Shown here: piece after piece, positions 6,330 to 8,711 of the stretch
Numbering within the stretch: position 1 is the stretch's first letter
Layout of the letters: each line of letters opens with the position of its first letter
NCBI GenBank assembly: GCA_027028665.1
Contig: JALVIU010000307.1
Coordinates: 1-8,711, forward strand
Source: Candidatus Atribacteria bacterium
GTDB lineage: Bacteria; Atribacterota; JALVIU01
DNA length: 8,711 bases
Direction of reading: 5' to 3'
Program-made: the position numbers and the translations under genes
Notes under the pieces: generated by a model
Told to the model about the DNA's origin: nothing
Seen by the model: only the letters and a program-made list of their open reading frames with translations
Database searches by the model: none

Positions 6330-6800
6330 ATGAAAAAGATAATAAAACTAAGAGTAAACGGGGAAGACTATGAAATTTTGGTAGAGCCTTATTGGACTTT
6401 ACTTAAGGTCTTAAGGGATGTCCTAGGGTTTACAGGCCCCAAAGAGGGTTGTGGTATTGGGGAATGCGGGGCATGTACTGTATATATAGATGACAAGCCT
6501 GTAAAATCCTGTCTTGTTTTAGGGGTAGAAGTAAATGGTGCAAATATTACCACTATTGAAGGCCTATCACAGAATAAAAAAATATCAGGGATACAAAAGG
6601 CCTTCATAGACGAAGGTGCTGTACAGTGTGGATTTTGTACACCAGGTATGGTAATGGCCATAAATGCACTTTATACTAATGTCTCTGATCCGGGAGAAGA
6701 TGATATAAAAGAGGCTTTAAAAGGACACTTATGTAGATGTACAGGATATGAAACTATTGTAAAAGCTGCAAAGAGGGCAAAAGAATACTATAAAAGATGA
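6330..6800 (+). CDS. Xanthine-dehydrogenase-family [2Fe-2S] subunit
   Basis: A 156-residue small subunit of the same hydroxylase, matching E. coli XdhC and CoxS in length. It carries two [2Fe-2S] clusters that link the molybdenum site with FAD. All eight ligands are present: C41, C46, C49 and C61 in the plant-ferredoxin-like N-terminal domain (GCGIGECGACTVYID), and C100, C103, C135 and C137 in the helical C-terminal domain (QCGFCTPGM and HLCRCTGYE). No Tat signal is seen, so the complex should be cytoplasmic. The ribosome site AAAGGGGTGA lies just before the ATG, 11 nt after the FAD-subunit stop. Its TGA overlaps the ATG of the next gene (ATGA, 6797-6800), so the downstream protein is translationally coupled to the hydroxylase. 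Confidence 0.95.
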   Translation: MKKIIKLRVNGEDYEILVEPYWTLLKVLRDVLGFTGPKEGCGIGECGACTVYIDDKPVKSCLVLGVEVNGANITTIEGLSQNKKISGIQKAFIDEGAVQCGFCTPGMVMAINALYTNVSDPGEDDIKEALKGHLCRCTGYETIVKAAKRAKEYYKR

Positions 6801-8161
6801 CAAAAAAGAGTTCAATAGAGATACTTGTAAATTTTAGCCAGTTAAAAAATGAAGAAGAGGAGCTTTTCTCTCAAGGAGAGAAGCTCCTTAAATCCTTAAT
6901 AAAAGAGTCTAAAGCCTTTTTTCCTTCAAATCTGTCAAAAACTTTTAAAGTAAATATGACTAATATAGATGAGTCTCCTGAAAAGCTTGACCTATCTAAA
7001 TATAAGGGTTTCATATTGGATCCTTTAACTCTCTCCCTTGTGAAGAATAAAATAAGTAATGTAGAGAATCTAAATGTGTTACTTTTTAATCATTCTAATG
7101 CGAATATGGTAGATTTGCTCGTTCCTATACATGGAATATTTGGAATAGATGTAGGTACTATTTTGGAAGAGAAGTTTAGCTTTTTTGAAACTTTTATGCG
7201 ATTTGTATTTTTTCTTCTTAAGGCCCAGGGTGTTTATAAAGAAGAAGACTTTACTTATACTATCTACCCGGATAAGACAAATATCTATCTTAAAACAAAT
7301 GTTGGGTCGGGGTTTTTAATTGAACTAAAGAATATATTCAGGAATATAAAAAGGAATGTCGCCCTTTTGGATAAGGTAAGAGAAAATTACAAACTGTATA
7401 CATATAAACTTCGAGAAAAAAATGTGATAAAGGATAAAAAGAGAAGACAGGAGGAAATTTTAAAAAGCCTATTAGAGTATAGTGTTGTACAAGATGTAAG
7501 TATCTTTTCTTTGCCCTCTGTATTATTTGTGTATAAATCTTCCATTGAAAGGGATATTTTTAGAAAGTGGTTTTTTAATGAATTCCTTTCCAATATAGAT
7601 TTACATCTTCCGTATGTTAATTTTTCTGCCTTTTCTTCAGAGGATAGTAGAGATTTATTTGGTTTTATACCGGTAAATTTAGAAGAGAATGATATAAAAT
7701 GGGGTATGTTATTTGAAAATCAAGGCAGTATAGTAATATTAGATGAACTCCCCGAGACAGAAGAGTTCTTTGAAAGACTCTCTTTTTATGTAAAGACCAA
7801 AAAGCTTGTTCCATATGGAAGAAGGGTAGAGGTACCTGCGCCTTTCGTTCTTATTTCTTTTATAGATAGAAATAGATTTATAAAATACAGGAAATACCTA
7901 TCCTTCCCCTATATTTGGGACTTACCTCACCCTTTACCCAATGATAATATCTTGACATTTGTATCCAATACAATGTTTATGTATAATAGGGAGTATCCTT
8001 TAAAAATTACCTATGAGGCCCTCTCCTTTTTAAAGATGATGCTAAATTTACATGGGGAAGAGGTTGTGGTTTCCATATTGGGTACGTTGTTTTTCCATTT
8101 GGACCCATCTTTTATCTTGACTAAAAGAGGATTACAAGATTTTTTCATTCATTTTATATGA
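6797..8161 (+). CDS. Unrecognised protein with a degenerate sigma-54-activator-like AAA+ domain
   Basis: A 454-residue protein. Residues 1-230 match no family I recognise; about 190-225 is strongly charged and helical, possibly coiled-coil. Residues about 238-450 align by eye to the AAA+ domain of sigma-54 activators such as NtrC. LPSVLFV (239-245) matches the strand before Walker A, DLFG (286-289) the conserved ELFG, LFENQGSIVILDELPE (305-320) the 'FE.A.GGTLFLDEI' Walker B with D316 and E317, then LVPYGRRVEVPAPFVLISF (337-355) and YRKYL (364-368) the FREDL arginine-finger segment. Key features are lost: Walker A reads YKSSIERD (246-253) without the glycines or lysine, GAFTGA is replaced near 291-297, the second arginine finger is missing, and no Fis-type HTH follows. 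ATP hydrolysis and sigma-54 activation look impossible. A 4-nt overlap with the FeS subunit ties it to the hydroxylase; regulator, scaffold or assembly factor are all possible. The remote homology is inferred. Confidence 0.6.
   Translation: MTKKSSIEILVNFSQLKNEEEELFSQGEKLLKSLIKESKAFFPSNLSKTFKVNMTNIDESPEKLDLSKYKGFILDPLTLSLVKNKISNVENLNVLLFNHSNANMVDLLVPIHGIFGIDVGTILEEKFSFFETFMRFVFFLLKAQGVYKEEDFTYTIYPDKTNIYLKTNVGSGFLIELKNIFRNIKRNVALLDKVRENYKLYTYKLREKNVIKDKKRRQEEILKSLLEYSVVQDVSIFSLPSVLFVYKSSIERDIFRKWFFNEFLSNIDLHLPYVNFSAFSSEDSRDLFGFIPVNLEENDIKWGMLFENQGSIVILDELPETEEFFERLSFYVKTKKLVPYGRRVEVPAPFVLISFIDRNRFIKYRKYLSFPYIWDLPHPLPNDNILTFVSNTMFMYNREYPLKITYEALSFLKMMLNLHGEEVVVSILGTLFFHLDPSFILTKRGLQDFFIHFI
6858..6888 (+). 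other. Long RNA stem-loop inside the start of the 454-residue gene
   Basis: AGGAGCTTTTCTCT (6858-6871) pairs with GGAGAGAAGCTCCT (6875-6888) in a 14-bp stem with two G-U pairs (6866/6880 and 6871/6875) and a CAA loop. It begins about 60 nt after the ATG of the downstream gene and just after the last XDH cistron. No T-run follows, so it is not an ordinary intrinsic terminator. It could slow ribosomes, guide RNA processing or protect the 3' end of the XDH message. Confidence 0.55.
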
Positions 8162-8190
8162 AATTTTTTTAAAAATCCTTTGAAAAACCC

Positions 8191-8218
8191 TTGTATAATT
8201 TTATTTCTATGTTATAAT
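8191..8218 (+). promoter_or_regulatory. Extended -10 promoter for the LivG-type gene
   Basis: TGTTATAAT at 8210-8218 is a perfect extended -10 element. A poor -35 (TTGTAT, 8191-8196) lies 16 bp upstream, which is usual for extended -10 promoters. Transcription would start near 8225, giving a leader of about 40 nt. A second TATAAT at 8194-8199 has no matching -35. The whole gap 8162-8263 is very AT-rich, and no GC-rich terminator hairpin is visible after the preceding gene. Confidence 0.6.
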
Positions 8219-8263
8219 TTTAAAAAACTCTTTTCCTCCATAAAATTCTACTTGAGGTAAAAA

Positions 8264-8711
8264 ATGGGTACTTTATTAGAAGTGAATCACCTTACAAAAC
8301 TTTTTGGTGGACTAAAAGCTGTCTCTAATTATTCTTTAGAATTGAGAAAAGGCGAACTTATTGGTATAATTGGGCCAAATGGTGCTGGAAAAACAACTAT
8401 ATTTAATCTTTTAACAGGGGTATATTTGCCTACTTCTGGAGAAATTCTTTTAGAAGGAAAGAGTATCATAGGGCTAAGACCAGACCAAATTGTAAAGCAG
8501 GGTATTTCCAGAACATTTCAAAATATACGATTATTTAAGGAACTTTCTGTTATACAAAACGTAAAAATAGCCCATCATCTATACACTAAGTATACATTTT
8601 GGGATGCAATATTTAGTACACCTTCCTTCTTAAAAGAAGAGAAAGAGCTCCAGGAACAAGCCCTTGAATATCTAAAGATTTTTGGTATGGAAAAGGATAA
8701 AGAAAAGATTG
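8264..8711 (+). CDS. livG: Branched-chain amino-acid ABC transporter ATP-binding protein, LivG type (runs off right edge)
   Basis: The first 149 codons of a cytoplasmic ATPase that would power uptake of branched-chain amino acids or related substrates with LivHM-type permeases and a LivF partner. It opens MGTLLEVNHLTKLFGGLKAV, where the FGGLKAV segment is typical of LivG. Walker A is GPNGAGKTT at 37-45, and the Q-loop is SRTFQNIRLF at 82-91 with Q86. The segment at about 105-130 (LYTKYTFWDAIFSTPSFLKEE) matches the insertion LivG proteins carry after the Q-loop. The ABC signature, Walker B and H-loop lie beyond the window. A GAGG site (8254-8257) 6 nt before the ATG supports the start. It has its own promoter and appears separate from the XDH operon. 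No permease genes are visible, so the substrate is inferred from family only. Confidence 0.93.
   Translation, partial: MGTLLEVNHLTKLFGGLKAVSNYSLELRKGELIGIIGPNGAGKTTIFNLLTGVYLPTSGEILLEGKSIIGLRPDQIVKQGISRTFQNIRLFKELSVIQNVKIAHHLYTKYTFWDAIFSTPSFLKEEKELQEQALEYLKIFGMEKDKEKI

Noticed and set aside
8162-8190. Terminator after the 454-residue gene
   Set aside because: Only an A/T-only inverted stretch (AAATTTTTTTTAAAAAT-like); no GC-containing stem.
1-8711. CRISPR arrays, insertion sequences, tRNA or rRNA genes
   Set aside because: No regularly spaced repeats, transposase-like reading frames, terminal inverted repeats or RNA-gene sequences were seen.

Overview
The window is AT-rich bacterial DNA with consensus sigma-70 promoters, clear Shine-Dalgarno sites and tightly packed genes. 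Two molybdenum/tungsten-pterin enzymes, lysine/glutamate-rich proteins and an archease point to an anaerobic, possibly thermophilic bacterium. The species cannot be named from the sequence alone.

Layout. At the left edge, on the minus strand, lies the first 27 codons of a RhuM-family gene. It is preceded by a short spacer that may hold a broken gene remnant. Upstream of it (190-2088, minus) is an aldehyde:ferredoxin oxidoreductase (AOR) family enzyme. A 117-bp divergent promoter region (2089-2205) follows. It holds a perfect sigma-70 promoter for the AOR gene, a 28-bp near-perfect palindrome lying over that promoter's -35 box, and one or two promoters firing to the right.

The rightward unit (about 2206-8161) looks like one operon. 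It holds a fused Mut7-C/archease protein, then the three subunits of a xanthine-dehydrogenase-family hydroxylase (molybdopterin, FAD and [2Fe-2S] subunits, in the order and sizes of E. coli xdhABC), then a 454-residue protein. That last protein is readable as a badly degenerated sigma-54 activator AAA+ domain. Gaps are 9, 9 and 11 nt, and the last junction is an ATGA overlap. At 8264 a separate unit begins with a LivG-type branched-chain amino-acid ABC ATPase, cut by the window edge.

How they may work together. The AOR and the XDH-like complex are two different pterin oxidoreductases sharing one regulatory region, so they may be co-regulated and act on related aldehyde, heterocyclic or aromatic substrates. 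The XDH-like large subunit lacks both residues that bind the purine in bovine xanthine dehydrogenase, so its substrate is probably not xanthine.

The strongest candidates for something new are (1) the Mut7-C/archease fusion, whose nuclease-like half has lost key acidic residues; (2) the dead-looking AAA+ protein translationally coupled to the hydroxylase; and (3) the palindrome in the shared promoter region.
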